A DNA stretch of 64,000 nt from Scytonema sp. UIC 10036 (lineage in GTDB: Bacteria; Cyanobacteriota; Cyanobacteriia; Cyanobacteriales; Nostocaceae), in assembly GCF_009725235.1 (NCBI RefSeq), contig NZ_WJFC01000035.1, forward strand, positions 20,371-84,370, in the 5' to 3' direction. Of the stretch, positions 8,084 to 17,577 are shown in pieces. A program made the translations under genes and the position numbers. The notes under the pieces are model-generated. The model saw only the letters and a program-made list of their open reading frames with translations, had not been told where the DNA came from and did no database searches. Within the stretch, counting starts at the first letter, position 1. Every line of letters starts with the position of its first letter.

Positions 8084-9152
8084 TTTCTAACTTAAATACA
8101 TCTGCCATCACACCAGTATCGCCCACCAGTCTCTTCTTACTAGGAGAGTCATAAACTACTAATAATGAAGGGACTCCAGTTATATCTTGGTACGGAGTTA
8201 TTCCTTCTGCATGGTCGTCTTTATTACCATAAGGAATATCAAGTACAAGTTTTGGATAATGCAAAACATTGTCTTGCAAATTCCCATCATTTTTCAAACT
8301 ATACACCTGTACGGGACCATCTAAATCCATAGTAGGTCCTGCTAAGATAATGAACTCTTGACCGTTGAAAAATATATCTCTTATTCCCAAACCATTTAAA
8401 GAAAGAAAATACTTTTTATACCTCTGTTCTTCTGCCCCGATTTTTCTTAAATTCATCAATTCAGGACTGGAGTCTTCTAATTCTATTTCTAGGACAATCG
8501 CCCAACCCCGCAGTACAGGACCGCGCAAACCCAGAAAAATTCTGTTTTCATGAATAGTAATTCCCTCAACATCAAAGCCGTTGTCCTTTCCTGGAATTGC
8601 CGCTTGCACAAAAAAGCTCAAATGGGGGTCATTTGCTAATGCCTCCATGAGCAAGTTCCCGTTGTCAGTAACTTCCAACTTGGCTGCAGACAACACTTTA
8701 TTGGGATTTGTAGGGTGAGGACAGGATGGAAATAATTCCCCATCTACAAAGGGAATACGCCCTATGAAATACCGATTGGGTTCTGATTCAACTTTTGCCA
8801 GTCTTTTAATATTTTTTTCATCTGATTTATCAAGCTTGGGTTTCTTCCGTTTATAGCTGTGAGAACCAACAAGCCATAAATAATTTTCGTTAAGAGCAAG
8901 CCCTTCTATATCGATCTCTTCTTCTTCTGGCGCTGGTAAATTTATAAAATTTGCTACATGATATTGCTTGTGTTCGCCGAATTGATTATTTTCGAGCAAA
9001 GAGAGACGCTCAATAGTTGAGGTTTCATCAGAACCCAGCCATAGATGTTTTTCTTTCGTGAATAGCACTGCTGAAAGATCGTCTCTATGTTTTGTAAAGT
9101 TATCGGCAAATTTGAGTAAAACCTGATTTATCAAAGAAGATGTGTTTTGCAT
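8073..9152 (-). CDS. DUF3616 domain protein
   Basis: About 359 residues with the typical DUF3616 pattern: LSAVLFTKEKHLWLGSDE near the N-terminus, IDIEGLALNENYLWLVGSH in the first third, FDVEGITIHENRIFLGLRGP in the middle and DHAEGITPY near the end. The repeated (D/A)xEGI blocks suggest a beta-propeller-like protein. Its function is unknown. I took the ATG at 9152; the longer frame starts at a TTG at 9170. It ends 11 bases inside the convergent NIL-ferredoxin gene, so the two mRNAs would be antisense at their 3' ends. Confidence 0.85.
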   Translation of the reverse strand: MQNTSSLINQVLLKFADNFTKHRDDLSAVLFTKEKHLWLGSDETSTIERLSLLENNQFGEHKQYHVANFINLPAPEEEEIDIEGLALNENYLWLVGSHSYKRKKPKLDKSDEKNIKRLAKVESEPNRYFIGRIPFVDGELFPSCPHPTNPNKVLSAAKLEVTDNGNLLMEALANDPHLSFFVQAAIPGKDNGFDVEGITIHENRIFLGLRGPVLRGWAIVLEIELEDSSPELMNLRKIGAEEQRYKKYFLSLNGLGIRDIFFNGQEFIILAGPTMDLDGPVQVYSLKNDGNLQDNVLHYPKLVLDIPYGNKDDHAEGITPYQDITGVPSLLVVYDSPSKKRLVGDTGVMADVFKLETTS

Positions 9153-9238
9153 TTTTATTAACTTAGTCAAAATTCCAATGTGTTTGTTTGTTGATTATAT
9201 AACTATAGCATCAGTATTTACCGTAATAAGTTCATTAT

Positions 9239-9268
9239 GTAGGTTGGGTTGAGGAACGAAACCCAACA
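9239..9268. repeat. Dispersed repeat, family R1 (single arm)
   Basis: GTAGGTTGGGTTGAGGAACG followed by AAACCCAAC, the compact version of family R1. It is the only recognisable item in the 9153-9677 gap; the rest of that gap is AT-rich sequence in which I see no gene. Confidence 0.8.
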
Positions 9269-9677
9269 ATTTGATCAAATGTTTGGTTTCCCTACGTTAT
9301 ACTCAACATACAACGTTTCAATTTTTACTTTATAAATTCCCTCTAAGAGGGTTATTAAGTAAATGTGTAAATAATCTTAAAAATCTTTCATATGGTTGAG
9401 TACAACTTACAGACAAGCAGACTAAGCTAATATGACCAGTTGAAATAATACAAAAAATCTCAAAGCACTATATACATTTTTAACTAAATGATAAATGATA
9501 TTATTCAATAATTTCGTATAATCAGACATTGGTATTGTAAGTGTATCAACGATTTAGTAGGTAAGTGGGAAGAAAGAAAACTATATTACAAAATGTAAAT
9601 ATACCTAAAACCCTTACCTATGACTAATAACCAATGACAAAGAGTGACTAGTTAACTTTAATCGCACTGACTTACTT

Positions 9678-10649
9678 ATGACATTAGCTTCAAAACCTAA
9701 ACAAAAAAAAACTCTAGGAAATTGTGCTCATTCAGCTCTTCAAAAACATTTGAAGAAAACCGTAAAGTGGGAAGCCGCAGTCAAAAAAGATAAAGATCCC
9801 GAAGCACTGCATCAGATGAGAGTGGGAATGCGGCGCTTGCGTACCACTGTAACTAGCTTTGCTCCGGCTTTAGATTTGCCAAAAGCAGCTGGCGATAAAA
9901 ATATTGGAAAAATAGCACGTTGTTTGGGTAATCTTAGAGATTTAGATGTGCTTAAAGACACTTTAGAAAATCTTTACCAACCACGTTTACCCCGTAAAGA
10001 ACAAGAACAATTGGACACTGCTTTGGATGTTTTGGGCAAACAACGTGAAGATGCTCTCTCAAATGTAAAAGTAACCTTAAAGGATGAACGTTACAAGTCT
10101 CTTAAAGAGAAATTGCAAGAGTGGTTAGAAGAACCAACCTATCAACCACTTGGAGCTATGGCAATTGAGCAAGTGTTACCAGATTTACTTTTGCCTGAGA
10201 TTAGTGAATTTTTGTTGCATCCGGGATGGCTGATTGGAACTGAGTTACAGGAAACGGAAATTGTTATTTCCAGAAACTTGAAAGCCGCAAAAGTAGAGCA
10301 ACAATTGGCAGAAAATGGGGAAACCCTTCATAGCTTGCGGAAACAAGCCAAACGCCTGCGCTACCAGATGGAGCTATTTACTGACATATATGATGAGCCT
10401 TACATGACGTATGTGGAAGAAATCAAACACATCCAAGAAATTTTGGGGGGAATGCAAGATAGTGTTGTTTTGGCGGAATGGTTGGCTCATGCTTTGAAAT
10501 CAGATGTTCAAACTCAGGTACCTACGCTTGCAGCTTTGCTAGCAGAGAATCGCTATCAGTTATGGCAGCAATGGCAACCTTTACAAGAGCAATATCTGAA
10601 AGCTGAGACAAGGCAAAGATTGCATTCCATGGTGTTACAACTTATTTGA
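9678..10649 (+). CDS. CHAD domain protein
   Basis: A helical CHAD-domain protein of 323 residues. The domain binds inorganic polyphosphate through conserved His and basic residues; seen here are HQMRVGMRRLRT near residue 45 and LHSLRKQAKRLRYQMELF near 215, the two repeats of the fold with their conserved histidines. A lysine-rich N-terminus (KPKQKKT) precedes it. CHAD proteins often stand beside CYTH/triphosphate-tunnel enzymes or polyphosphate kinase, but neither is nearby. The role in polyphosphate binding is family knowledge. Confidence 0.93.
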   Translation: MTLASKPKQKKTLGNCAHSALQKHLKKTVKWEAAVKKDKDPEALHQMRVGMRRLRTTVTSFAPALDLPKAAGDKNIGKIARCLGNLRDLDVLKDTLENLYQPRLPRKEQEQLDTALDVLGKQREDALSNVKVTLKDERYKSLKEKLQEWLEEPTYQPLGAMAIEQVLPDLLLPEISEFLLHPGWLIGTELQETEIVISRNLKAAKVEQQLAENGETLHSLRKQAKRLRYQMELFTDIYDEPYMTYVEEIKHIQEILGGMQDSVVLAEWLAHALKSDVQTQVPTLAALLAENRYQLWQQWQPLQEQYLKAETRQRLHSMVLQLI

Positions 10650-10801
10650 TGCTGTGGTTGGGTGAATTGCTCTGAAGCACCTGCACTAATAGCGGTAGCC
10701 ATTTGAATAGCATCGGGGGTTCTCAAGGTGTAATCTGTCCTTAATTGTGCAGCGATTTCAGCAATATCTGAATCGACTGGAAGCGTAGAAAAACTTTGAC
10801 A
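10650..10801 (-). pseudogene. C-terminal fragment of a VapC-type PIN toxin
   Basis: Read on the minus strand this stretch encodes FSTLPVDSDIAEIAAQLR, then YTLRTPDAIQMATAISAGA, which is the characteristic C-terminal part of PIN-domain VapC toxins (the RTPDAIQLATA block carries a conserved Asp). The N-terminal half with the first catalytic Asp is missing and no antitoxin is present. It directly abuts the stop codon of the CHAD gene. Confidence 0.7.
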
Positions 10802-10902
10802 TATCTTGTTTCCCGATGTATTCCTATATGATAATCATTAAGTAGTTGAATGAAATGATTCTCACAACCGGAGTAAAGCAGTATTTTACTACGTATTAAA
10901 GG

Positions 10903-11397
10903 TTACACCATCTCAAACTCCAAATTATGACTTTTAAGAAAATCGTGAGTGAAATGGTCTACAACATTAGTATCGCTCAATTCTAAATTGTAAAAATCCA
11001 CAACTTCGTGTTCAAAATAAGGTCCAGCATGCCATGTTCCCACTTCTAACTTTATAAAGCAATTTCCTGGGATACGAAAAGCTGCAATATCCTCTAATAC
11101 TGGTTCATTTACACCATTATTAGGAGGACAAACTGCCATTAACCAATCTTTTCCTTCCAAAGAACCCAAGCACTGAGTGCATTGAACATGGCGGGTAATT
11201 TTGTGAAATTTCCGCCCTCTACTTTGCAGTCTCATGATATAAAAGCGTGGAATGCCTTTATCTAATAGCAATTGAGCATCTTCTTCATCAAAGTGTTTAC
11301 CGTCTTGGCTGGGAAAAATCACCTGTCCGTATCGGCGAAAGTTCTCAGGGGTTATCCATTGCGCCTGTAACTGCTGTACTGTCTTTGATGTCGTCAT
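10903..11397 (-). CDS. Ureidoglycolate lyase family protein
   Basis: A 164-residue cupin-fold protein of the ureidoglycolate lyase (AllA) family, which splits ureidoglycolate to glyoxylate and urea at the end of purine/allantoin breakdown. Supporting motifs are the N-terminal ITPENFRRYGQVIFP, the CLGSLEGKDWLMAVCPPN block near 80 and FIKLEVGTWHAGPYFEHE near 115, with the conserved WHAGP. Other allantoin genes are not in the window, so the substrate is inferred. It is transcribed divergently from a BMP-type (nucleoside-binding) lipoprotein gene 74 bases away, which would fit purine salvage. Confidence 0.85.
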   Translation of the reverse strand: MTTSKTVQQLQAQWITPENFRRYGQVIFPSQDGKHFDEEDAQLLLDKGIPRFYIMRLQSRGRKFHKITRHVQCTQCLGSLEGKDWLMAVCPPNNGVNEPVLEDIAAFRIPGNCFIKLEVGTWHAGPYFEHEVVDFYNLELSDTNVVDHFTHDFLKSHNLEFEMV

Positions 11398-11471
11398 AAA
11401 TCGTTACATTATCTGGAAAATTCTTACTTTATCCTTTATTCTTTATACTTTATACCTTTTAAGGTTTATAT

Positions 11472-12515
11472 ATGGCAGCCAACTTCAGCAGGCGTCAGTT
11501 TCTTTTATATAGTTCAGCTACCTTGAGTACTAGTTTACTATTGAAAGCTTGCAGTAATAATTCACAAACTACAGGAGATAGCGGAGGATTTAAGATAGCG
11601 ATCGCACTTCCTGGAATTATCACAGATAAAGCTTGGAATCAATCTGGTTACGAAGGCGTACAGCTAGCAAAACAACGACTTGGTGCTGAAACTGCTTATG
11701 TTGAACAAGTTCCACAAGCAGATCAAACAGAAGCACTTTCAGATTTTGCACGTCGGGGGTATAACCTGATGATTGCTCATGGGGGGCAATTTGATGCAGC
11801 TATTCAACAAATTGCACCCAAGTTTCCCAAAACCTTTTTTGTTGGTGTCAATGGAGCAGTCAGTGGTACCAACATAGCTTCTTTGAGAATAGATCACCTG
11901 CAAGCAAGCTACCTATGTGGAATTATTGGTGCATCAATGACGAAATCCAGTCAGTTAGCATACATTGCAGGACAAGAATTTGAAGCAACTCAACAAGAAT
12001 TGCGGGGTTTTGAATTGGGGGCAAAATCCATCAAGCCCAATATAAAAATTAGCTCTACATTCACGGGGGATTGGAATGATGTTGCTAAAGCTAAAGAAGC
12101 AACTGTTGCCATCATTTCTTCCGGTGCTGATGTGATCTATCAGTGGTTGGACAATGCCTCGCCTGCTGTATTGCAAACAGCCAGTGAAAAAGGAATTTAT
12201 GCTTTTGGAAACACTCTGGATCAGCTAGAAATTGCACCGAAAGCAGTTTTAACAAGTGCCGTCAAACGACTTGACTTAGCAATAGCATTTTTAGCAGAAC
12301 TAGCAAAACAAAACCAAATTAAAGGGCAAATTTATACAATCGGTTTAGAAAAACCAGAGATATTAAACTTGGGAAAATTTGGAACGATGGTTCCCAAACC
12401 AATTCAAGAGAAAGCATTGAATACAATACAAGAAATTGTTTCTAAAAAAACTACTTTTGATAAATGTCAAGAAGGCGGCAAAAATACACGTTGTGTTAAC
12501 AAAGTAGGGGCATAA
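11472..12515 (+). CDS. BMP family ABC transporter substrate-binding lipoprotein
   Basis: The extracytoplasmic binding protein of a nucleoside- or purine-type ABC importer (BMP/PnrA family). The N-terminus has a twin-arginine-like SRRQFLL followed by a lipobox-like LLLKACS, so Cys27 is the likely lipidated residue. The mature part begins FKIAIALPGIITDKAWNQSGYEG, typical of BMP proteins, and ends with a two-cysteine tail (CQEGGKNTRC). The matching ATPase and two permeases of the same class are at 53767-58208, about 42 kb away. The adjacent ureidoglycolate lyase supports purine use. Nucleoside as ligand is inference. Confidence 0.92.
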   Translation: MAANFSRRQFLLYSSATLSTSLLLKACSNNSQTTGDSGGFKIAIALPGIITDKAWNQSGYEGVQLAKQRLGAETAYVEQVPQADQTEALSDFARRGYNLMIAHGGQFDAAIQQIAPKFPKTFFVGVNGAVSGTNIASLRIDHLQASYLCGIIGASMTKSSQLAYIAGQEFEATQQELRGFELGAKSIKPNIKISSTFTGDWNDVAKAKEATVAIISSGADVIYQWLDNASPAVLQTASEKGIYAFGNTLDQLEIAPKAVLTSAVKRLDLAIAFLAELAKQNQIKGQIYTIGLEKPEILNLGKFGTMVPKPIQEKALNTIQEIVSKKTTFDKCQEGGKNTRCVNKVGA

Positions 12516-12714
12516 TAACAAGATTTGAAAATAGGGCAAGGGGGCTAGGGAAAAAGGATTTTCACGCGGGCTTTGCACATATGCTTAAACCACCATTATA
12601 ACGTATTTACTGTAGATATAGCTAATTTGCGCTTAATCTTTGTTTAACTTCCACTAGTTGATTATCATACCAAAATTATGTGAAACTACAGTGAATTAAA
12701 TATTAGCTCAAAAA

Positions 12715-13281
12715 ATGAAAAAATACATCAGCCAATGGTTTAGAGTGAGTCTTTGGCTACTATTGACAATCTGTGTCAGCTTACTTGTCATGCAATCAGT
12801 TGGTGTAGGTATCAAAGCAGCTGAGAAAACAGCAGCGCCAAGTAAAGTTACCTTTTACGGTTCCGATACATCACCAATTTCATCGGCTGTTGCAGTACCG
12901 ACAGGTCAGGCGTATTTCTGGACAAGTGGTACAGTACCGCCAGCGATTAATCCAGACGCGCCAGCACGGACTCGCGATCGCTATGGTGATACAAAAACCC
13001 AGGCTATTGGTACTTTGAAGCAAATTCAAACTGTGTTGCAGAATGCAGGTCTGAGCTTGGCTGACGTCATTTATCTGCGTGTCTACCTTGTAGCTGACCC
13101 AGATTTGAACAATCAAGTAGACTACCAAGGTTGGTTTGACGCTTACGGTCAATTTTTCAATACACAAACAAACCCAACAAAGGTTGCTCGCTCAACCGTT
13201 GCTGTCGCAGGTCTTGTCGATCCAGGTTGGCTAATTGAGATTGAGGCTGTCGCTGTTTATCCAAAAAGAGGCGATAGATAG
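12715..13281 (+). CDS. Exported RidA family (Rid/YER057c/UK114) protein
   Basis: RidA proteins hydrolyse reactive enamine/imine intermediates to keto acids and ammonia. Residues about 1-37 are a clear signal peptide (basic start, LWLLLTICVSLLVMQSVGV), so this copy acts outside the cytoplasm, which is unusual for the family. The RidA domain covers about 45-185, with VPTGQAYFWTSGTVPP, ADVIYLRVYLVAD and the C-terminal RSTVAVAGLVDPGWLIEIEAVA. The Arg before the STVAVA strand, which binds the carboxylate in active RidA proteins, is present. A flavin amine oxidase with a Tat signal starts 128 bases downstream on the same strand. Confidence 0.92.
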   Translation: MKKYISQWFRVSLWLLLTICVSLLVMQSVGVGIKAAEKTAAPSKVTFYGSDTSPISSAVAVPTGQAYFWTSGTVPPAINPDAPARTRDRYGDTKTQAIGTLKQIQTVLQNAGLSLADVIYLRVYLVADPDLNNQVDYQGWFDAYGQFFNTQTNPTKVARSTVAVAGLVDPGWLIEIEAVAVYPKRGDR

Positions 13282-13409
13282 CAGTCAGTAGCCATGATGA
13301 ACTGCTTACACCAGAAACAGTCAGTTGTGACGTGATTTGACCCCTGTCTAACTGACAGACATTGACCAATGGCTGACCACTTTAACTTGTGACAAACAAA
13401 GGACTAACT

Positions 13410-14975
13410 ATGAAGAGAAGAGATTTCATCACAACTGTTGCTGTATCTGGAGGTTCAGCTTACGCAGCTATGAAGGCTTTGGGTTTGTTAGAAAAACCAG
13501 CAACTGCACAGAGTCCATCACAAAAAGGTCCATTTCAGCTACAGCTAAGCAGTAAAGGCGGACGCGTCATAATCCTTGGTGCAGGCTTGGCGGGAATGGC
13601 TTGTGCTTATGAGTTGGGCAAAGTTGGTTACGACTGCATCATCCTTGAAGCACGCGAACGTTCTGGTGGTCGATGTTGGACACTTCGAGGTGGAGATCGG
13701 TTTACGGATACTTTGGGACAAACACAGACAGTTCAATTCGATCCCGGTTTGTACTTCAATCCAGGTCCTGCTCGTATTCCTCAAGAACACATCACTTTAG
13801 ACTACTGTAGGGAATTGGGTGTTGCTGTTGAGGTACACGTCAACGCTAACCGACGACAATATTACCACAACACTCAGAACGCAGGTTCCTTATCGGGTCG
13901 GAATGTCCGCGCCCGCGAAGCCATAACTGATATACGTGGTTACATATCAGAACTGCTGGCTAAAGCCATTAACCAGAATGCAATTAATGCGCCGTTGACG
14001 ACTCAAGACAAAGAAAGACTCGTTGAGTTTCTTCGAACCTATGGAAATTTATCTCCAGACTTGTTCTATAAAGGTTCGAGCCGTCGTGGCTTTACTGATT
14101 ATCCGGGTGGTGGGGAGCAATCGGGTACGCCATCCGATCCCTACGATCTGAGTGCGTTAATTCAATTAGGATTTGCCAACTACGAAGCTTTTGAGTGGGA
14201 TTGGCAGCAACAGACGACGATGTTGAAGCCAGTTGGTGGAATGGATCAAATAGCCAAAGCCTTTGAAAGTAGAGTCGCTCAGAAAATTGCTTTCCAATCA
14301 GAGGTCAAGGAGATTCGCAAAACATCTAACGGTGTTAGCATCGTTTACACAGATAGCTCTGGTACAAAACAACAACTCAATGGCGACTACTGTATCTGCA
14401 CTATTCCGCTACCAGTACTCAAGAGCATCCCGTCGGACTTTTCTCCCGAGATGCAGGAGGCAATTAGTAACGTAGGTGATAACTACACACCAGCTGGAAA
14501 AGGTGGCTTGCAGTTCCGACGACGTTTCTGGGAAGAAGATGAGGGTATCTTCGGCGGCATTACTTGGACCGATCAAGATATTACTCAAATTTGGTATCCG
14601 TCAGAAGGTTACTTGTCTCAAAAAGGAATTATCCTTGGTTACTATCAGGGAAATAACGTAAAAATAGGGTCTCTACCTCCATCTGAACGCCTTGCCTTAG
14701 CACTGGAACAGGGTAGCAACATTCACCCGCAGTATAGACAAGATTTTGAGAACGGCCTCACAATTTATTGGCCAACAATCCCATATAGCTTAGGCGGCTG
14801 GGCAGGTTACACCACCGACTTACGACAGAAGTATTATGCTAGACTCAATGAACCTGACGGCAGTATATATTTGTGTGGAGAGCATTTGAGCTACCTGACA
14901 GGGTGGATGGCAGGCGCTCTAGAATCCGCACGTTTGGTAGCCTCGAAAATTAATACTCTGGCTCATGTAAATTAA
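13410..14975 (+). CDS. Tat-exported flavin monoamine/L-amino acid oxidase
   Basis: An FAD-dependent amine oxidase that would oxidise amines or amino acids to imines with release of hydrogen peroxide. The N-terminus MKRRDFITTVAVSGGSAYAA is a twin-arginine signal. The FAD fold begins with VIILGAGLAGMACAYELG and EARERSGGRCWT (residues about 50-90); the C-terminal FAD block is YLCGEHLSYLTGWMAGALES. I chose the ATG at 13410, which has AAAGGA seven bases upstream, over the GTG at 13389. About 521 residues is normal. Together with the exported RidA upstream it forms a likely periplasmic unit; the exact substrate is unknown. Confidence 0.9.
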   Translation: MKRRDFITTVAVSGGSAYAAMKALGLLEKPATAQSPSQKGPFQLQLSSKGGRVIILGAGLAGMACAYELGKVGYDCIILEARERSGGRCWTLRGGDRFTDTLGQTQTVQFDPGLYFNPGPARIPQEHITLDYCRELGVAVEVHVNANRRQYYHNTQNAGSLSGRNVRAREAITDIRGYISELLAKAINQNAINAPLTTQDKERLVEFLRTYGNLSPDLFYKGSSRRGFTDYPGGGEQSGTPSDPYDLSALIQLGFANYEAFEWDWQQQTTMLKPVGGMDQIAKAFESRVAQKIAFQSEVKEIRKTSNGVSIVYTDSSGTKQQLNGDYCICTIPLPVLKSIPSDFSPEMQEAISNVGDNYTPAGKGGLQFRRRFWEEDEGIFGGITWTDQDITQIWYPSEGYLSQKGIILGYYQGNNVKIGSLPPSERLALALEQGSNIHPQYRQDFENGLTIYWPTIPYSLGGWAGYTTDLRQKYYARLNEPDGSIYLCGEHLSYLTGWMAGALESARLVASKINTLAHVN

Positions 14976-15048
14976 CCTTTTGGACTGCATATAATCTCAA
15001 CTTTACGCAATCGTCGTTCATAAATCTTAATTTGTGACCAACGCCGAA

Positions 15049-15120
15049 TGCGATCGCCTTGAGTGAGCTATCAGATCCCCGATAATTCATGCAAAATCGG
15101 GGATCTTAGTCTTTCAGTTC
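15049..15120. repeat. Dispersed repeat, family R3 (GATCCCCGATAATTC hairpin)
   Basis: GCGATCGCCTTGAGTGAGCT leads into GATCCCCGATAATTC, a short loop and TCGGGGATC, then TCTTTCAGTT. A close relative with the same flanks is at 46290-46358. GATCCCCGA/TCGGGGATC forms a stem, so it could act as a terminator after the amine oxidase. Confidence 0.75.
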
Positions 15121-15379
15121 ACGTTCAGTGGCGTCTGATGCACATATCTTTTCGCAAAACCACCTTTACCAATTATGCATAGGTTCCTCTGGCAATTTGA
15201 AACCTGTCAAAAAATTTTCCGATTTAAAATACTGTTTTCTGACCGATTATTAGTTTATTATTTTACAATTTTTGCATAACACTCAAAGAAATGCAACCGC
15301 TTTGTAAATAAAATCTATGTAAATCTAAAATTATGTAAACTAATTGTTAGATATACTAAATATATAGCTCTTATTTTAT

Positions 15380-15454
15380 GTAGGTTGGGTTTCGTTCCTC
15401 AACCCAACATTCTTGCGGCTCCCTTGGGTAACGCGATCGCGTTACCCAACCTAC
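15380..15454. repeat. Dispersed palindromic repeat, family R1
   Basis: It begins GTAGGTTGGGTTTCGTTCCT and ends GTTACCCAACCTAC, with CTTGGGTAACGCGATCGC between. It lies in the 14976-15653 gap, which otherwise holds the R3 copy and AT-rich sequence in which I see no gene. Confidence 0.8.
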
Positions 15455-15653
15455 AATTATCCTTAACTGAACCGTATCGAGCTATAGCTTGATTTTAAAG
15501 GAAATCTATGATAAATCTCTCCTTAAGAAAAAAGTACCATAAACCTATCAATTTACTGACAATTGAGTTTCTCGTTAGATTAGGCACAATGTGTGGTAGA
15601 AATCATCCTCAAAGAAATTAACGATGTAGGCAAATGCATAGGAAAAGATAAAG

Positions 15654-16721
15654 ATGGCACATATATTTGAACCACTCACTATTGGTACAGTGACTTTTCG
15701 CAATCGCATTGCTGTCTCGCCAATGTGTCAATATTCCAGTACAGATGGTTATGCCAATGATTGGCATTTGGTTCATCTGGCAAGTCGTGCAGTTGGCGGT
15801 GCGGGTATAGTCTTGACAGAAGCAGCGGCAGTGGAACCACGCGGACGTATTAGTCCACAAGATTTAGGGATTTGGTCGGACGGACATATCGAAGAGCTTA
15901 CTAAAATTGTGACAGTAATTCACAACTTGGGTGCGCTCGCGGGCATTCAACTGGCTCATGCAGGGAGAAAAGCGAGCACAGCACCACCTTGGTTTGAGCG
16001 AAGAATTTTAGATGAATCAAATGGTGGTTGGCGTCCTGTCGTTTCTAGTAGTGCGAACGCTTTTAGTGAAAATTATCCCGTTCCTGAAGCCTTAGACATT
16101 CTTGGCATTCAAGAAATTACCACAGCTTTCGTACAAGCTGCTAAACGTTCTATTGAAGCAGGGTTCAAGGTGATTGAAATTCACGCTGCTCATGGCTATC
16201 TCTTACACCAATTCCTCTCGCCTCTAAGCAACCACCGCGAGGATGACTATGGAGGGAGTTTTGAAAACCGTACTCGTCTTTTGAGAGAAGTTGTGCGATC
16301 GATAAGAGCAGTTATACCGGAAGGTTACCCCTTGTGGGTACGAATATCGGCAACTGATTGGGCTGAGAATGGTTGGGATATCGAGCAAAGTATCGCCCTT
16401 GCAGACAAACTCAAGTCACTAGGCGTAGACTTAATTGATTGTTCGAGTGGCGGTACTTTACCAAACGTAAAAATCCCCTTTGAACCTGGTTATCAAACTC
16501 AATTTGCTTCGAGAATCCGCAATGAAGCAAATATCTTAACTGGGGCTGTAGGTTTGATTACAACAGCAGAACAAGCCGACCATATTATCCGAACGTGTCA
16601 AGCCGATATTGTTTTGATAGGGCGAGAGTTTTTACGCAATCCTTATTGGGCATCTGACGCTGCTAAAAAGTTAGGACAGGATAAAGTTTGGCCCGTGCAA
16701 TACGATCGCGCCTGGTTATAA
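15654..16721 (+). CDS. Old yellow enzyme family NADH:flavin oxidoreductase (YqjM-like)
   Basis: An FMN ene-reductase that reduces activated double bonds of enones, quinones or nitro compounds with NAD(P)H. The N-terminal FRNRIAVSPMCQYSS (residues about 16-30) has the redox-tuning Cys typical of the thermophilic-like/YqjM subgroup. GIQLAHAGRKAS is near 102, the substrate-binding HAAHGYLLHQFLSP near 180 and SNHREDDYGGSFENR near 197. The 355-residue length and C-terminal IGREFLRNPYW agree. It precedes the stress- and sulfur-linked region. The physiological substrate is unknown. Confidence 0.95.
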   Translation: MAHIFEPLTIGTVTFRNRIAVSPMCQYSSTDGYANDWHLVHLASRAVGGAGIVLTEAAAVEPRGRISPQDLGIWSDGHIEELTKIVTVIHNLGALAGIQLAHAGRKASTAPPWFERRILDESNGGWRPVVSSSANAFSENYPVPEALDILGIQEITTAFVQAAKRSIEAGFKVIEIHAAHGYLLHQFLSPLSNHREDDYGGSFENRTRLLREVVRSIRAVIPEGYPLWVRISATDWAENGWDIEQSIALADKLKSLGVDLIDCSSGGTLPNVKIPFEPGYQTQFASRIRNEANILTGAVGLITTAEQADHIIRTCQADIVLIGREFLRNPYWASDAAKKLGQDKVWPVQYDRAWL

Positions 16722-16772
16722 GCCGCGAACATTAGTATAGCGTTTCTCACTTGCTGCAAAATTGCATTAAAA

Positions 16773-16925
16773 GAATGCTTTTTTGATTCCTTTACGAAAG
16801 CTCTACCTGTTCGACTTCTTGTGTCTGTACTTGGTCGAGTTCTGGTAACTTTTGCTCCAAAATAATTACTATTACCATCATTAATAAACTCGTTACCATA
16901 ATGATGCTCACCACATTTGGATAAT
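16773..16925 (-). pseudogene. C-terminal fragment of a BASS-type symporter (copy D)
   Basis: The stretch is nearly the same as the 3' end of the intact symporter gene at 24100-24975, including about 30 bases after its stop codon (GCTTTTTTGAT is shared). It ends abruptly after CACATTTGGAT, where the intact copy continues CGTCG. This is one of three decayed copies in the window. Confidence 0.85.
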
Positions 16926-16934
16926 CATATTGCC

Positions 16935-17075
16935 TGCGCTATTTTAGTCTGGGTTAGGCTTAAAGAATTAGCGCGATATACTGGTCAAACAATTTATCAA
17001 ATTAAGCATAGATTGTTGTCAAATTATTTAATTCAACAACTAAAACGTCCAGATGTTCCCATGTTTATCGTTTAG
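16935..17075 (+). pseudogene. Transposase C-terminal remnant
   Basis: An open stretch of 46 codons encodes LVWVRLKELARYTGQTIYQI followed by KHRLLSNYL and QQLKRPDVPMF before a TAG. The composition and the ending resemble DDE-transposase C-termini found in cyanobacterial insertion sequences; the family is uncertain. There is no start and no terminal repeat. It directly follows the truncated symporter copy D, so the two may share a deletion event. Confidence 0.4.
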
Positions 17076-17200
17076 TTTTTGGGGACTCGGCACTCTTTGT
17101 CGTAGGCGATCGCTTGTGCCAGTTGCGTAAGTCCTGACTGCTTTGAAAGATGGGGTAATTGATGCTAACTATTTTCAACACATCCCTTTTATGAAAGACT

Positions 17201-17527
17201 ATGGCAAAAAACATAGTTTCGAGTGATGGTCTCGATCGCCTTCCTGCTGCCAAAGCCCAGGGAGAGGAGGCAGAAACAGCAGCAGCACTGGCAACTTCTC
17301 TGAGTGCAGCCAAGGCTAAATTGATTGTTGATGATTTGGCATTACGTTCGGCTACCTTGTTGTTTGAAGTTGGTGGGGCTTCCACAACTAAGAAAAGCGC
17401 CAACTTGGATCGTCACTGGCGCAACGCCCGCACCTTGTCCTCACACAATCCAAATCACTTTAAGGCTCGTGCGCTCGGCGACTACGAAATTAACGGTACA
17501 CCATTGCCACAACGAGGGTTCTTCTAA
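17201..17527 (+). pseudogene. C-terminal fragment of an acyl-CoA dehydrogenase-like flavin monooxygenase (SfnB/DszC group)
   Basis: About 108 residues covering the last helices of the acyl-CoA dehydrogenase fold, ending DRHWRNARTLSSHNPNHFKA and GDYEINGTPLPQ. That ending (DRHWRNARTLSSHNP) is typical of the SfnB/DszC branch, flavin monooxygenases acting on organosulfur compounds. Family members have about 400 residues, so three quarters of the protein, including the flavin-binding part, is missing. The ATG at 17201 is probably an internal codon. It supports an organosulfur theme with the genes at 24-37 kb. Confidence 0.75.
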
Positions 17528-17577
17528 TTTTGTTGAGAACCGAAACCATATCGAAGTTTGATCGGACAGAAAAACTG

